Shown here one piece after another: positions 26,370-35,620 of a stretch of 64,000 bases of DNA. Numbering within the stretch: the first letter of the stretch is position 1; every line of letters starts with the position of its first letter. The stretch is from Tianweitania populi (GTDB lineage Bacteria; Pseudomonadota; Alphaproteobacteria; Rhizobiales; Rhizobiaceae): assembly GCF_014652875.1 (NCBI RefSeq), contig NZ_BMZQ01000002.1:124001-188000 (forward strand). Direction: 5' to 3'. Both the position numbers and the translations under genes were made by a program. The notes under the pieces were generated by a model. It had not been told where the DNA came from, ran no database searches, and was given only the letters and a program-made list of their open reading frames with translations.

Positions 26370-27670
26370 ATGACTTTGGCCGGCCGGCGCAGCGCGGTGT
26401 AGGTGAGGACGGCCGAAAGGATGTAAAGCAGCGCAAAGCCGCCGTTCAGCCACAGCGTGAGGGCTGCGGGATCGGCTGCTTCGGCAATCAGAACGGTCAG
26501 GATTGCGAGCTTTGCACCAGTAAGGATCAGCAGGTTGATCGCCCGGCGCAGGGTCTGACCGCGCGCGAACAGCACTTCCGCATGGTATTCCGTGAGGTTG
26601 CGGAAGCCGGGAATGGCGAGCGCCAGCATCACGAGCCCTGCCGCCGCCGCGACATTGCGGCCGAGCGCATTGGGTGCGACGGTGAGGATGATGGCTAGGG
26701 CAAGCAAAGCCGCTGTCGAAATCAGGAAGACGCCCGCCTCCAGACCAACCCGCACCCTCAAGCGTTTCATCATGTCCGGCAGCCGCATCAGTCGTTGAAC
26801 CAGCATCATCGTGAAGGTTCGGATCGGTATGGCGGTCAGATCCACCAGCCGCATCAGGATGGCGTAGATTCCGGCTAGTTCGGCGCCGCCCAGCGACAGG
26901 ACCAGCAGCTTGTCGAACTCCATTTGCAGATAGAACAACAGCTCGGCACCGGCGACATAGAGCGCATCCGGCAGACGCTTCCAATAAAAGCGCGGGCGGA
27001 TCTGCAGCCGCATTGGCGGCGCAAAAAAGAGGATGGCGATCAGCAGCGAGGCGGCGTTGGCGGCGAGGTAGAAGTGCGCCCAATCCGCCAATCCGAGCCC
27101 CTGCCGGACTGCCGTTAGCGCGAAGAGACCGGCTGCCGCCGCCCGCAGCACCGTGCCGAGGATCACCAGCACCGAAGCGCGGCCAAAGCGGTTCATGCCG
27201 TTGTTAACGATCACGATCGTTTCCGTCGGCCGCCACAACAGCGCCTCGGCGATTACGATCTCGGCAAAGATCAGTGCGTTCAGATCACCGGCGAAGAACA
27301 GCGCAAAAACGGCGGCACTGCCGAGGGCAAGCACCGGCAGAGAGAGCGCGCCCATCATCAGAAAGCCGCCGGCGAAGATGCCGATCAAGCGCGGGCGCAC
27401 CGTTGCGACACGGTAAAGCGGCGCGGTGAAGCCGAAGCCAAGAATACGCGACAGCATCACACCGGCTGCAGAAGCGGTGGCGAACAGGCCGAATTCGGCG
27501 ATGGTCAGCGTGTTCGCCAGCGCCACGAAATAGATCAGCGAGAATATCAGACGACCGGCCGAGCCGCTGATGGCTGACAGGTAGTCTCGCGCCAGCGCAC
27601 GCTGCGCCCACAAGCGCGCGAAAGCACCTGTGGCCGGCTGTTGTGCAACTTCGGGCGGCATATCGATCAT
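26366..27670 (-). CDS. Polysaccharide flippase-like membrane protein (Wzx/MATE superfamily)
   Basis: This 434-residue integral-membrane protein has about twelve hydrophobic helices with sparse charges, as in Wzx-type O-antigen or exopolysaccharide flippases of the MOP exporter superfamily. Supporting regions are LIFSLIYFVALANTLTIAE at the first helix and the FGLFATASAAGVMLSRI segment. It would move undecaprenyl-PP-linked repeat units across the inner membrane. Together with the nearby polymerase-like gene and three glycosyltransferases it makes a plausible Wzx/Wzy-type locus split over divergent units. Confidence 0.8.
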   Translation of the reverse strand: MIDMPPEVAQQPATGAFARLWAQRALARDYLSAISGSAGRLIFSLIYFVALANTLTIAEFGLFATASAAGVMLSRILGFGFTAPLYRVATVRPRLIGIFAGGFLMMGALSLPVLALGSAAVFALFFAGDLNALIFAEIVIAEALLWRPTETIVIVNNGMNRFGRASVLVILGTVLRAAAAGLFALTAVRQGLGLADWAHFYLAANAASLLIAILFFAPPMRLQIRPRFYWKRLPDALYVAGAELLFYLQMEFDKLLVLSLGGAELAGIYAILMRLVDLTAIPIRTFTMMLVQRLMRLPDMMKRLRVRVGLEAGVFLISTAALLALAIILTVAPNALGRNVAAAAGLVMLALAIPGFRNLTEYHAEVLFARGQTLRRAINLLILTGAKLAILTVLIAEAADPAALTLWLNGGFALLYILSAVLTYTALRRPAKVI

Positions 27671-27799
27671 GAGCTTGGCTCTAGCAGGCGGTGCTTAACG
27701 GCGGGTTCGACCGGCCGCGCCAAGTTGAGGCAGGCGGCTTCCGTTGACAAACAGAGGGCCGCGCTCTCTATCAACGGCAAGGCGAAGCACCGCCCAAGG

Positions 27800-29137
27800 A
27801 TGCCCCAAATGCTCAATGTTGCGCCAACCGGCCTTGCCCGCGATCTTATCAAGCGCGCCGAAGAAGGCCGGCCCGTGCGCATCGGGCTGATCGGCTGCGG
27901 CGAGATGGGCACGGACATCATCACGCAGGTCGCGCTGATGAAGGGCATCGAGGTCGCGGTCGTCGTTGACCGCAGCGGGACGCGTGCCTGGGATGCCGTG
28001 CGGATCGCAGAGCTTAGCCACGACAGCGCCGAAGAGGCTGGCGATGCGGCAAGCGTCACGCGCGCGATCGAAGCCGGCAAGATGGCAATCGTCAGGGACG
28101 CTGAACTGGCATTGTCCTGCGCGCTTGTCGATGTCGTGGTGGACGCCACCGGCAAGCCGACAGCCGGTGCTGATCTCGGCATGCGTGCCATGGAGCATGG
28201 CAAGCACCTCGTGATGATGAATGTCGAAGCAGACGTCACCATCGGCGCTTATCTGCGCCAGACGGCCGACCGGCTCGGCGTGATCTATTCCGTCGGTGCC
28301 GGCGACGAGCCGTCCTCTTGCATGGAGCTGATCGAGCTGGTTTCGGCGCTGGGCTATACCGTGGTTGCGGCCGGCAAGGGCAAGAACAATCCGCTCAACC
28401 ACGATGCCGTGCCGGACGATTACCGCGCCGAAGCGGAGCGCCGGAACATGAACCCGCGCATGCTGGTGGAGTTCGTGGACGGCTCGAAGACCATGGTCGA
28501 GATGTGCGCCATCGCCAATGCCACTGGCCTTGTGCCGGACAAGGCCGGCATGCATGGACCCGCTGCCACGCTGGAAGAACTGCCCAAGGTGCTTTGCCCC
28601 GTGGAAGATGGCGGCGTCCTGTCGAAGAAGGGCGTGGTGGATTTCTCGATCGGCAAGGGCGTGGCGCCGGGCGTCTTCGTGATCGCCGAAATGGCACATC
28701 CGCGCCTTAGCGAGCGGATGGAAGACCTGAAGCTCGGGGAAGGCCCCTACTTCACCTTCTACCGCCCCTTCCACCTCACCAGCCTCGAAGTGCCGCTGAC
28801 CTGCGCCCGCGTCGTGCTTTACGGCAAACCCGACATGGTGCCGCTCGACCGCCCCGTGGCCGAAGTCTGCGCGGTGGCCAAGCGCGACTTGGCAGCAGGC
28901 GAGCGCTTCGACGCGATCGGCGAATACACCTACCGCTCCTGGATCATGACCGCGCAAGACGCCCGCAACGCCCGCGCCGTCCCCTGCGGCTTGCTGGAAG
29001 GCGGCACGGTGACGGCGCCGATCAAGAAGGGCGAACTGATCACCTACGCCAACGCCAACCCCGATCGCTCCACGCGGCTGTTCGAGCTCAGGCAGAAGCA
29101 GGACGAGATGGTGTTTGGGAGTTCGGTGGCGGGTTAG
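27800..29137 (+). CDS. NAD(P)-dependent dehydrogenase with C-terminal SAF domain
   Basis: The protein is about 445 residues. The N-terminal half has a homoserine-dehydrogenase-like Rossmann motif (IGLIGCGEMGTDIITQV, near residue 25) and VVDATGKP; the C-terminal 90 residues form a SAF-like module (CAVAKRDLAAGERFD ... GTVTAPIKKGELIT), the fold of antifreeze-like and carbohydrate-acid dehydratase domains. Proteins of this architecture occur in sugar-acid or branched-sugar pathways but I do not know a firm substrate. ATG 27800 and ATG 27809 are both possible; AAGGA lies eight bases before the latter. It follows the divergent flippase gene and stands alone. Confidence 0.7.
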   Translation: MPQMLNVAPTGLARDLIKRAEEGRPVRIGLIGCGEMGTDIITQVALMKGIEVAVVVDRSGTRAWDAVRIAELSHDSAEEAGDAASVTRAIEAGKMAIVRDAELALSCALVDVVVDATGKPTAGADLGMRAMEHGKHLVMMNVEADVTIGAYLRQTADRLGVIYSVGAGDEPSSCMELIELVSALGYTVVAAGKGKNNPLNHDAVPDDYRAEAERRNMNPRMLVEFVDGSKTMVEMCAIANATGLVPDKAGMHGPAATLEELPKVLCPVEDGGVLSKKGVVDFSIGKGVAPGVFVIAEMAHPRLSERMEDLKLGEGPYFTFYRPFHLTSLEVPLTCARVVLYGKPDMVPLDRPVAEVCAVAKRDLAAGERFDAIGEYTYRSWIMTAQDARNARAVPCGLLEGGTVTAPIKKGELITYANANPDRSTRLFELRQKQDEMVFGSSVAG

Positions 29138-29553
29138 CTCTCAGCCACTTTCTTCGGTCGTCCACCCTTGGCACCATTGGCGCGAGCAGCAGCAGCCTTG
29201 GCAGACGAGGTCTGCCTACCTGCATGCCGAGCCAAGGCGCGGTTCATCCAAGTGCGCGTTCCGAAGATTCCGCCAACTAGTGCAGGCACATAAAGATCGA
29301 CATCAAGTCGGGGCCAATGAAGATTGAGCCCCAAACCCTCGATTTCAACGATCTCCAGGTCGGCGTCATCGGCATCTTGCAGATCTTCCACCAGAGCAGC
29401 TGGGAAGGCGTAGCTGCATCCGTTGATCAGCTCGATTTCTATGCGGAGCGTCTTCACATTAAAGCGAGCGTGCTCGGCACGAGGCTCCGTTTCGAGGATC
29501 TGTCGACCGCGAGCTTCCGCAGCAGCCAAGTCGGCATCAGTCACGCTGTCCAT
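29134..29553 (-). CDS. DUF2442-family protein
   Basis: This protein of about 139 residues has a DUF2442 core (residues about 25-105; FNVKTLRIEIELINGCSYAF, then LHWPRLDVDLYVPALVGG), followed by a Lys/Ala/Arg-rich tail (SSAKAAAARANGAKGGRPKK) that looks nucleic-acid-binding. DUF2442 proteins often sit beside a DUF4160 partner in pairs that resemble toxin-antitoxin modules. The frame opens at 29598, but the ATG at 29553 is the natural start and overlaps the end of a short upstream ORF. It shares 4 bases at its 3' end with the SAF dehydrogenase gene. Confidence 0.72.
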   Translation of the reverse strand: MDSVTDADLAAAEARGRQILETEPRAEHARFNVKTLRIEIELINGCSYAFPAALVEDLQDADDADLEIVEIEGLGLNLHWPRLDVDLYVPALVGGIFGTRTWMNRALARHAGRQTSSAKAAAARANGAKGGRPKKVAES

Positions 29554-29695
29554 GGATACGCTCCCACTGGTGCAAAAACTCAGTCTGCCGTTGCGCAATC
29601 TCGTTCATCAACCGGCGCATGTCCGGTAACCCATCTGCTGGGTTTCGCAATGCTTCAATACGTCGTCCGCCGCTCTTCGCTCGGTGGACGCCCAA
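29537..29695 (-). CDS. Short ORF coupled to the DUF2442 gene, possible DUF4160-type remnant
   Basis: This 52-codon ORF (TTG 29695, TGA 29537-29539) overlaps the DUF2442 start by 17 bases and the end of the AraC-family gene by 41 bases. The C-terminal half (RRLMNEIAQRQTEFLHQW) reads like the terminal helix of a DUF4160 protein, the usual partner of DUF2442, but the N-terminal body of that family is missing. It may be a truncated partner whose 5' part was lost next to the AraC gene, or a small gene in its own right. No good ribosome-binding site is visible. Confidence 0.35.
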   Translation of the reverse strand: MGVHRAKSGGRRIEALRNPADGLPDMRRLMNEIAQRQTEFLHQWERIHGQRD

Positions 29696-30617
29696 ACTGC
29701 AGGCGGTAGCTTTGGGCGAAGTAGGAGTGGGAGGTGAAGCCGGTGGCGATGGCGACGTCGAGGATGGGCATGTTGGTTTGACGCAGCAGTTCGCGGGCGC
29801 GTTCCAGGCGCAGCCGCATGTAATAGCGCCCGGGCGTCATGTTGAGGTGTCGCAGAAACAGGCGCTCCACCTGGCGCACCGACAGTCCGGCCGCCTTGGC
29901 AAGCTGCACGGCTGATAGCGGCTCGTCGAGCTTGTCGGCCATGAGTTCGACGATCTTGCGCAGCTTTTCCGATTTGCCGGTGAGATCGCGTTCGGGGCCG
30001 ATGCGCTGGCGGTCGCCAGCGGAGCGAATGCGCTCGTGCTGGAACTGGTTGGCGACTTCATTCGCGAGACCCTGACCGAAATCGCTGCGCAGGATCTCCA
30101 GCATCAGGTCGATCGAGGTCGTGCCGCCAGCGCAGCTGTAGCGCTTGCGGTCGATCTCATAGACATTGCCGGTGCACTCGATATCCGGGAAGCGTTCGCG
30201 GAACCCGGCGCGGTTTTCCCAGTGAATGGTGCAGCGGTGACCTTCGAGCTGCCCTGCTTCGGCGAGCAGGAAAGAGCCGGCTGAGAGGGCGCCGAGGGCG
30301 CCGCCGCGTCTTCCCCAAGTGCGGAGTGCCGCCAGGATCTTGCTTTTGCCGGGAAACTCGGTGCTGAGGCCCAGGCACACGAACAGGATGTCGGCTGGCG
30401 GGATGTCGGCCACGCTGTAGTCGATCTTCAGCGGCAGGCCATTGGAGGCCATAACCGCTTCGCCATCGGCGGAGATGGTGGTCCAGCTGTAGAAGTCGTG
30501 GCCCAACATCCGGTTGGCCGAACGCATGGTATCGATGGCGGCTGCCAGCGAAAACATCGCGAACTTGTCGACCAGCAAAAAGGCGAAGTGCCGGCCGCCG
30601 CCAGCGGGATCAGACAT
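29655..30617 (-). CDS. GlxA-family AraC-type transcriptional regulator
   Basis: This 320-residue regulator has an N-terminal DJ-1/PfpI-like domain (residues about 10-190; FLLVDKFAMFSLAAAID, with the nucleophile-elbow segment LGALSAGSFLLAEAG) and a C-terminal AraC DNA-binding domain with two helix-turn-helix motifs (PLSAVQLAKAAGLSVRQVERLF and LDVAIATGFTSHSYFAQSYR, here cited in part). The class includes regulators of carnitine, choline, glycine-betaine and arginine use in alpha- and gammaproteobacteria; the target is not evident here. Alanine/serine replaces the catalytic cysteine of true DJ-1 enzymes, as in other GlxA regulators. Confidence 0.85.
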   Translation of the reverse strand: MSDPAGGGRHFAFLLVDKFAMFSLAAAIDTMRSANRMLGHDFYSWTTISADGEAVMASNGLPLKIDYSVADIPPADILFVCLGLSTEFPGKSKILAALRTWGRRGGALGALSAGSFLLAEAGQLEGHRCTIHWENRAGFRERFPDIECTGNVYEIDRKRYSCAGGTTSIDLMLEILRSDFGQGLANEVANQFQHERIRSAGDRQRIGPERDLTGKSEKLRKIVELMADKLDEPLSAVQLAKAAGLSVRQVERLFLRHLNMTPGRYYMRLRLERARELLRQTNMPILDVAIATGFTSHSYFAQSYRLQFGRPPSEERRTTY

Positions 30618-30677
30618 TCCAGTGAACCCTTTGACGCCGCGCTTATCAGGGCGGCGAAAACATTGGACGTAAGAGCC

Positions 30678-31571
30678 TCAGAACTGTGGCGATGGCTTGC
30701 CGGAAGCGCGGTAAGCGGAAGCCAGCGTGTTGGCCATGAGCATGGCGATGGTCATCGGACCGACACCGCCCGGCACCGGCGTGATGGCGCCGGCGTTCTC
30801 GGACGCTTCGGCGAAGGCGACGTCGCCGACCAGCCGCGCCTTCTCGCCTTCCGCCGAGACGACGCGGTTGATGCCGACATCGATCACGGTAGCGCCCGGC
30901 TTTACCCAATCGCCCTTGACGATCTCCGGCCGGCCGACGGCGGCCACAAGAATGTCGGCGGTGCGGGCGAGCGTTGCGAGATCCCTCGTGCGGCTGTGGG
31001 CGATCGTGACCGTGCAGTTGGCGGCCAACAGCAGGTTGGCCATCGGCTTGCCGACGATGTTGGAGCGGCCGATGACGACGGCAGTCAGGCCGGACAGATC
31101 CTTGCCATGAACGCGCTCAACCAGGATCATGCAGCCGGCCGGCGTGCAGGGCACGAAGGCGCTGTCGAGTTCACCGACGCCGATCTTGCCGACATTGGTG
31201 AAGTTGAAGCCGTCGACGTCCTTTTCAGCGGCGATCGCCTGGATCACCTTGGCCGAATCGATCTGCGCCGGCAGCGGCAGCTGAACGAGGATGCCGTGGA
31301 TGGCCGGATCGGCGTTAAGCTTTTCCACCAAGCCAAGAAGATCGGCCTCACTCGTTTCAGCGGGCAGCGTGTGCTGCTCGGAATGGAAGCCGCATTCCTT
31401 GGCCTTGCGGGACTTCGAATTGACATAGACCTGGCTGGCCGGATCTTCGCCGACGATCACCACGGCCAGACCCGGCTGCGCACCGCCATCCTCAAGAAGG
31501 CTAGCCGTTGCTTCCTTCACCTTGGCGACAACCTCTTCGCCAACCAGCTTGCCGTTGATGACTTCAGCCAT
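30678..31571 (-). CDS. folD: Bifunctional methylenetetrahydrofolate dehydrogenase/cyclohydrolase
   Basis: This 297-residue cytoplasmic enzyme interconverts 5,10-methylene-, methenyl- and 10-formyl-THF with NADP. Signature elements are [13 protein letters not shown] (with the catalytic Lys), [14 protein letters not shown], and the nucleotide-binding [23 protein letters not shown] is upstream of the ATG at 31571. It is followed after 60 bases by the GlxA-type regulator on the same strand. The gene length is typical for alphaproteobacterial FolD. Confidence 0.95.
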   Translation of the reverse strand: MAEVINGKLVGEEVVAKVKEATASLLEDGGAQPGLAVVIVGEDPASQVYVNSKSRKAKECGFHSEQHTLPAETSEADLLGLVEKLNADPAIHGILVQLPLPAQIDSAKVIQAIAAEKDVDGFNFTNVGKIGVGELDSAFVPCTPAGCMILVERVHGKDLSGLTAVVIGRSNIVGKPMANLLLAANCTVTIAHSRTRDLATLARTADILVAAVGRPEIVKGDWVKPGATVIDVGINRVVSAEGEKARLVGDVAFAEASENAGAITPVPGGVGPMTIAMLMANTLASAYRASGKPSPQF

Positions 31572-31688
31572 GTTTCTTCTCCGCCTGCAGACCGCATGTT
31601 CGATTTAGCGCATGAGCGGGCGATAGCACTTCCACGGCAACGGCGCGATATGCCGCTTCCGCAATGCTCGGGATTGATGCCTTCGGTT

Positions 31689-33701
31689 TTAGGACCGCCG
31701 ACGGCTTTCCTTCAGGTCTTCGACCGCCTCACGAAATTCGCGCAGGCTGGCCCGGATTTCTTCAACGGCCGACCGTTCGAAGCCGGCAGTGGGCTGCACA
31801 TTTTGAGCAGGATCGAGGCGCTGCGCGGATTGCGCCGCATAGATCGAGAAAGGCGGAACCGCATCGTGCCACTGCTGGCCGGGCTGCGGTTGCTCCTGCG
31901 TTGCCTGCCAGGGAAAATGCGGCGCTTCGCTTTTCAGGGATGGCGCGCGAGCGGGATAGATGCTGCTATCCTGAACCGGAGGAGCAGCTACGCGTGCTGG
32001 CTGCGGTGTTGCAGCGGCAACTGGCGGTTGACGGCGCTGGCCCGATCGTGCGGTCGCATTCTGGCGCAGGCTGTCCCACACGCCGCGAAGCAGCGCTAAG
32101 CCGATGCCGGCGCCCAGCCCAAGGATCAACCCAATGAGGACGATCTTCGCGCGGGACAGGCCGCTGGATTGCAGCGGGGCACTCGCCGGCGAGATGATGT
32201 TGATGTTGGCGGTGTTGATGTTCTCCTGTTCGCCAGTTTCCCGGCTGCGCAGCAGAAAGGCTTCGTACACGGCCCGCTTGGAGGCAGCATCGCGCTCCAG
32301 CTCGCGCAGGGTGACACGCTCGCCGCTGAGATCGCCTTGCCGGGTTTTCAGCGTTTCGAGACGGCCGGAAAGATCCTTTTCCAGCTGCTGGGCGCGGCTG
32401 AGCTCGACCTGAACTGAGCTGTTGATGCGCCGCAGCTCCTGGGCGATCTGGTCGCGCGCGCTTCCAACTTGAACATCGGCTGCCAAACGCTGGGGGTGTC
32501 GCGGTCCGAGGCGCACGGCGAGGCGATCGGCTTCCTGGCGCAAGGCGGCGTATTGCGCTCGCAGCTGAGCCAGCACGTTGGAATTGATCTGCTCCGGCAA
32601 GATGCCGCCCACGACGGCATCGACGTTGAGCGTGCCAACCGTCGCCGCGCGCGCTTTCAGTTCGGCGGTTCGGGCTCGCGCGGTGGAAAGCTGGTCGTTC
32701 AGCTTGAGGATTTCGTCGTCGGTGATGAGCCGGCCTTGCGCGTCGACGATGCCGTTCTCGGCCTTGAAGGTTTCGACCTTACGCTCAGCGTCTTCAACCG
32801 AGCCGCGTAGTTCGTCGAGCCGGCCAGTGAGTTCGCTTGTGGCGCGTCCTGCCGTTTCGGCCTGGAACCTGGCGCTTGTTTCGAGGAAGGCGGATGACAT
32901 CGTATTGGCAATACGGGCCGCTTTCTCAGGATCCTGCGCCTTCGCCCAGATCGTGACCACAAAGGTGGCGCTGTCGCGGGTCACCTGAACATGCCGCTGC
33001 AGGTTCTGGATGGTCATGGTGCGGCGGATTGCAGGGTTCGGCGCACCATTGTCGTCAGGCGCGAGGGCAGCCCTCAGCCTGTTGAGCGGGTTGAGATCAA
33101 TGCCACTGCTAGCCTGCCCATTGAACTCGGGATCATCCTGCAGGCCAAGCTGGTCTACGACCTTGTTCAGCACGTTGCCGGAGGTCATGATCCGCATCTG
33201 GTTCTGGATCAGCGCCAAAGCGGCATCGGAGGACAGGCCGGATTGGCTGATTTCGCGATCGAGGATCTGAAGATCGCGCGGGTCGATCAGCAGATCGGTC
33301 GCGGCTTCGTAGACCTTGGGCGTATTCAGCGCGACCACAACGCCGAGCGCGGTGCCGGCAACGGTGCAGATCAGGATGGTCCAGGGCGAGCGCACCACGC
33401 GCATCAGCACCGTACCAGGATCGATCAGCGGACGCCAGGTGTCGGTGTCCGTCGCCAGCTGAACGCGTGTAACGGGCGATCGCGGCAGCAGAGCTTCTGG
33501 CGGTTCGGTCGCAGCGGGTACGGTTGCCGGGCGGTTTCGCCCACGGGAGAACCGTTCGCGCAGACGCGCAGTGAGGCCACGATCTGCTGCTGAAGGCGCA
33601 GGCGTTTGGGGAGCCGAAGACGACCGAATGGTGAGGAGCGATGACGCAGCGCGCCTTCCGGGCTTCACGCTCCCGCGAGGGTGGTCATCGGCATCAAACA
33701 T
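31689..33701 (-). CDS. Wzz/GumC-like polysaccharide co-polymerase with disordered tail
   Basis: The protein is about 670 residues. After a disordered N-terminus of about 110 residues comes a membrane helix (PWTILICTVAGTALGVVVAL), a Wzz-type periplasmic domain (VYEAATDLLIDPRDLQ), a long coiled coil (residues about 330-520; DELRGSVEDAERKVETFKAE), a second membrane helix (IVLIGLILGLGAGIGLAL), and a cytoplasmic tail rich in Pro, Gln and Ala with a short helix at the end. Relatives control chain length and secretion of exopolysaccharides. The tyrosine-kinase domain found at this end in ExoP-like proteins is absent: no Walker A. The start is uncertain (ATG 33701 or 33731). Confidence 0.82.
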   Translation of the reverse strand: MFDADDHPRGSVKPGRRAASSLLTIRSSSAPQTPAPSAADRGLTARLRERFSRGRNRPATVPAATEPPEALLPRSPVTRVQLATDTDTWRPLIDPGTVLMRVVRSPWTILICTVAGTALGVVVALNTPKVYEAATDLLIDPRDLQILDREISQSGLSSDAALALIQNQMRIMTSGNVLNKVVDQLGLQDDPEFNGQASSGIDLNPLNRLRAALAPDDNGAPNPAIRRTMTIQNLQRHVQVTRDSATFVVTIWAKAQDPEKAARIANTMSSAFLETSARFQAETAGRATSELTGRLDELRGSVEDAERKVETFKAENGIVDAQGRLITDDEILKLNDQLSTARARTAELKARAATVGTLNVDAVVGGILPEQINSNVLAQLRAQYAALRQEADRLAVRLGPRHPQRLAADVQVGSARDQIAQELRRINSSVQVELSRAQQLEKDLSGRLETLKTRQGDLSGERVTLRELERDAASKRAVYEAFLLRSRETGEQENINTANINIISPASAPLQSSGLSRAKIVLIGLILGLGAGIGLALLRGVWDSLRQNATARSGQRRQPPVAAATPQPARVAAPPVQDSSIYPARAPSLKSEAPHFPWQATQEQPQPGQQWHDAVPPFSIYAAQSAQRLDPAQNVQPTAGFERSAVEEIRASLREFREAVEDLKESRRRS

Positions 33702-33875
33702 CGCGCGCGCAGTTCCGGCCCCAGCCCTCATCCCCGTTAAGGCACCTTGAACAAGCTTGGAAAAGAAATGGTTAAAGCACGCGGTCTGAATGGCGGGATC
33801 TTGCGTCAAGCGGCTCGCACCCCGGCGTTCCACCCGCTATAGGAACGTAGAAAAACCTGTAGGGACGAAAATTCA

Positions 33876-34883
33876 ATGGCGGTGCTGGTTACGGGCGGAG
33901 CGGGTTATATCGGCAGCCACATGGTTTGGGAGTTGCTCGACGACGGCGAGGATGTCGTTGTGCTCGACCGGCTTTCAACCGGCTTCGAATGGGCCGTGGC
34001 GCCGGAAGCCAAGTTGGTTCAAGGCGACATTGCCGACCAAGCCTTGTTGGCAAGGCTGATCGACGAGCATCACATCGACGCGATCATCCATTTCGCGGGT
34101 TCGGTGGTGGTGCCGGAATCGGTGGCCGATCCCCTTTCCTACTACGACAACAATACCGTGAAATCGCGGGCGCTGATCGAAAGCGCTGTGCGAGCCAAGG
34201 TCCCCCATTTCATCTTTTCCTCAACGGCGGCCGTTTACGGCGGTGCCGGCATGGAGCCGGTGTCCGAAACCGTAGCGCAGGTGCCGGAATCGCCTTACGG
34301 CCGCTCCAAGCTGATGACGGAATGGATGCTGCGCGACACGGCTGCCGCGCATCCGCTCACCTTTACGGCGTTGCGTTACTTCAACGTCGCAGGTGCTGAT
34401 CCTAAGGCGCGCACAGGACAGTCGACGCCCGGAGCCACGCATCTGATCAAGGTGGCCTGCGAAACCGCGCTTGGTAAGCGCGAGAAGATGAACGTGTTCG
34501 GCACCGATTACGACACACCGGATGGCACCTGCATGCGCGATTACATTCATGTGTCCGATCTTGTTGCCGCCCACCGCTTGGCGTTGAAGCGGCTGCGTTC
34601 GGGCGCGGACAGCATCATCGCCAATTGCGGCTACGGCCACGGTTACTCCGTGCTGGACGTGATCGACAGCGTGAAGCGGCTGAGCGGCATCGACTTCAAG
34701 GTCGAGACCACCGATCGGCGCCCAGGCGATGCGGCAGCCATCGTCGCCGATGCCTCGCTGGCGCGCGCCGAACTCGGCTGGCAGCCGAGCTACGATGATC
34801 TCGATACGATCGTTGGCCACGCTTTGGCATGGGAAACCGCGCTGGGGCGGCGCAACGCCTTCACCCCGGCAGCCACTGCCTGA
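33876..34883 (+). CDS. galE: UDP-glucose 4-epimerase
   Basis: This 335-residue cytoplasmic extended-SDR enzyme interconverts UDP-glucose and UDP-galactose. Visible are the NAD motif GGAGYIGSH, the catalytic Ser in FSSTAAVYG, the YGRSK catalytic pair, and the nucleotide-sugar segments YFNVAGADPKARTGQ and RPGDAAAIVADA. The location next to the Wzz-like gene implies supply of UDP-galactose for the surface glycan. A hairpin terminator follows. There is an AT-rich sequence upstream but I did not find a convincing -35/-10 pair. Confidence 0.94.
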   Translation: MAVLVTGGAGYIGSHMVWELLDDGEDVVVLDRLSTGFEWAVAPEAKLVQGDIADQALLARLIDEHHIDAIIHFAGSVVVPESVADPLSYYDNNTVKSRALIESAVRAKVPHFIFSSTAAVYGGAGMEPVSETVAQVPESPYGRSKLMTEWMLRDTAAAHPLTFTALRYFNVAGADPKARTGQSTPGATHLIKVACETALGKREKMNVFGTDYDTPDGTCMRDYIHVSDLVAAHRLALKRLRSGADSIIANCGYGHGYSVLDVIDSVKRLSGIDFKVETTDRRPGDAAAIVADASLARAELGWQPSYDDLDTIVGHALAWETALGRRNAFTPAATA

Positions 34884-34895
34884 GGCTTTGAAACG

Positions 34896-34932
34896 AAAAA
34901 CGCCTGCCGCGGGAGGAGGTGCGGCAGGCGTT
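34896..34932. terminator. Terminator after galE
   Basis: AACGCCTGCCGC (34899-34910) pairs with GCGGCAGGCGTT (34921-34932), 12 base pairs with a 10-base loop. The T-run after it is weak, but A-runs precede the left arm (on the opposite strand these would be a T-run), so it could serve the DUF982 gene as well. Confidence 0.65.
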
Positions 34933-35050
34933 CATTCGATTCGGCCGTTCAGGGAGGAGGTTGAGCGGCCGTGAGGTCTTTGTAGCCGCTGCCTCAAAAT
35001 TGCGCAACAAAAAAGTTGCCTAGATCCTGAGCGATAAGAGTGGGTAAGTT

Positions 35051-35356
35051 CTAGTTCAATCCAGGTGCGCGACGAACAGCAATCTGCGTCGCGGCGGGCA
35101 GAAGGGATGCGGTATCCTCCATCAGGATTCCGGTATGCTCTGCAAAATCCAGGAAGGCCAAGTGAGCATCTTCCGCCCTGCCCTCTCCATTCAGCGCCGC
35201 CCGGCAGGCGTTCAAGGCCCTAACCTGAGGCAGACTGCGCGGCGATGCTGGCCATTCTGCCACCATCTCATAGGCGGCCATAACCGTCGGCACGTTGCGC
35301 ACGAAGCCGAGACCAATAAGCACTGCCACCGGTTTGTCGAATGTCTGTGCGTTCAT
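35051..35356 (-). CDS. DUF982-family protein
   Basis: This 101-residue soluble protein belongs to the DUF982 family, a group almost confined to Rhizobiales and often present in many copies. Typical parts are KPVAVLIGLGFVRNVPTVMAAYEMV and LNACRAALNGEGRAEDAHLAFLDFAE. AAAGGA lies eight bases before the ATG at 35356; the longer open frame (to 35395) is not needed. Function is unknown. The gene faces galE and is divergent from the split glucose dehydrogenase. Confidence 0.8.
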   Translation of the reverse strand: MNAQTFDKPVAVLIGLGFVRNVPTVMAAYEMVAEWPASPRSLPQVRALNACRAALNGEGRAEDAHLAFLDFAEHTGILMEDTASLLPAATQIAVRRAPGLN

Positions 35357-35620
35357 GGACGTTCCTTTGAGGCACTTCAGGATTGTCTTCCACAACGTCT
35401 ACAAGGAAGGCGTGTTCCATAGCCGGCTCGCCAGATGATGCCACAAACCTGTCAGGATCGGCGACGAAAATGGATGGGCGTCATTCGGCGGTCGTGGATT
35501 TTGTTCAAAGAACGCCATTGTCTAAGGCCTTCCTTGACTTAAGTCGTGCGTGTACCAAAGCCTAACGCCAGCCTTCGGCTAGCCCGGTTCGTTCACATCA
35601 ATTTGCAAATGGAGGCAGCG

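Noticed and set aside
30498-32099. Plus-strand ORF spanning folD and part of the Wzz-like gene
   Set aside because: It covers two separate genes on the other strand and has no conserved motifs.
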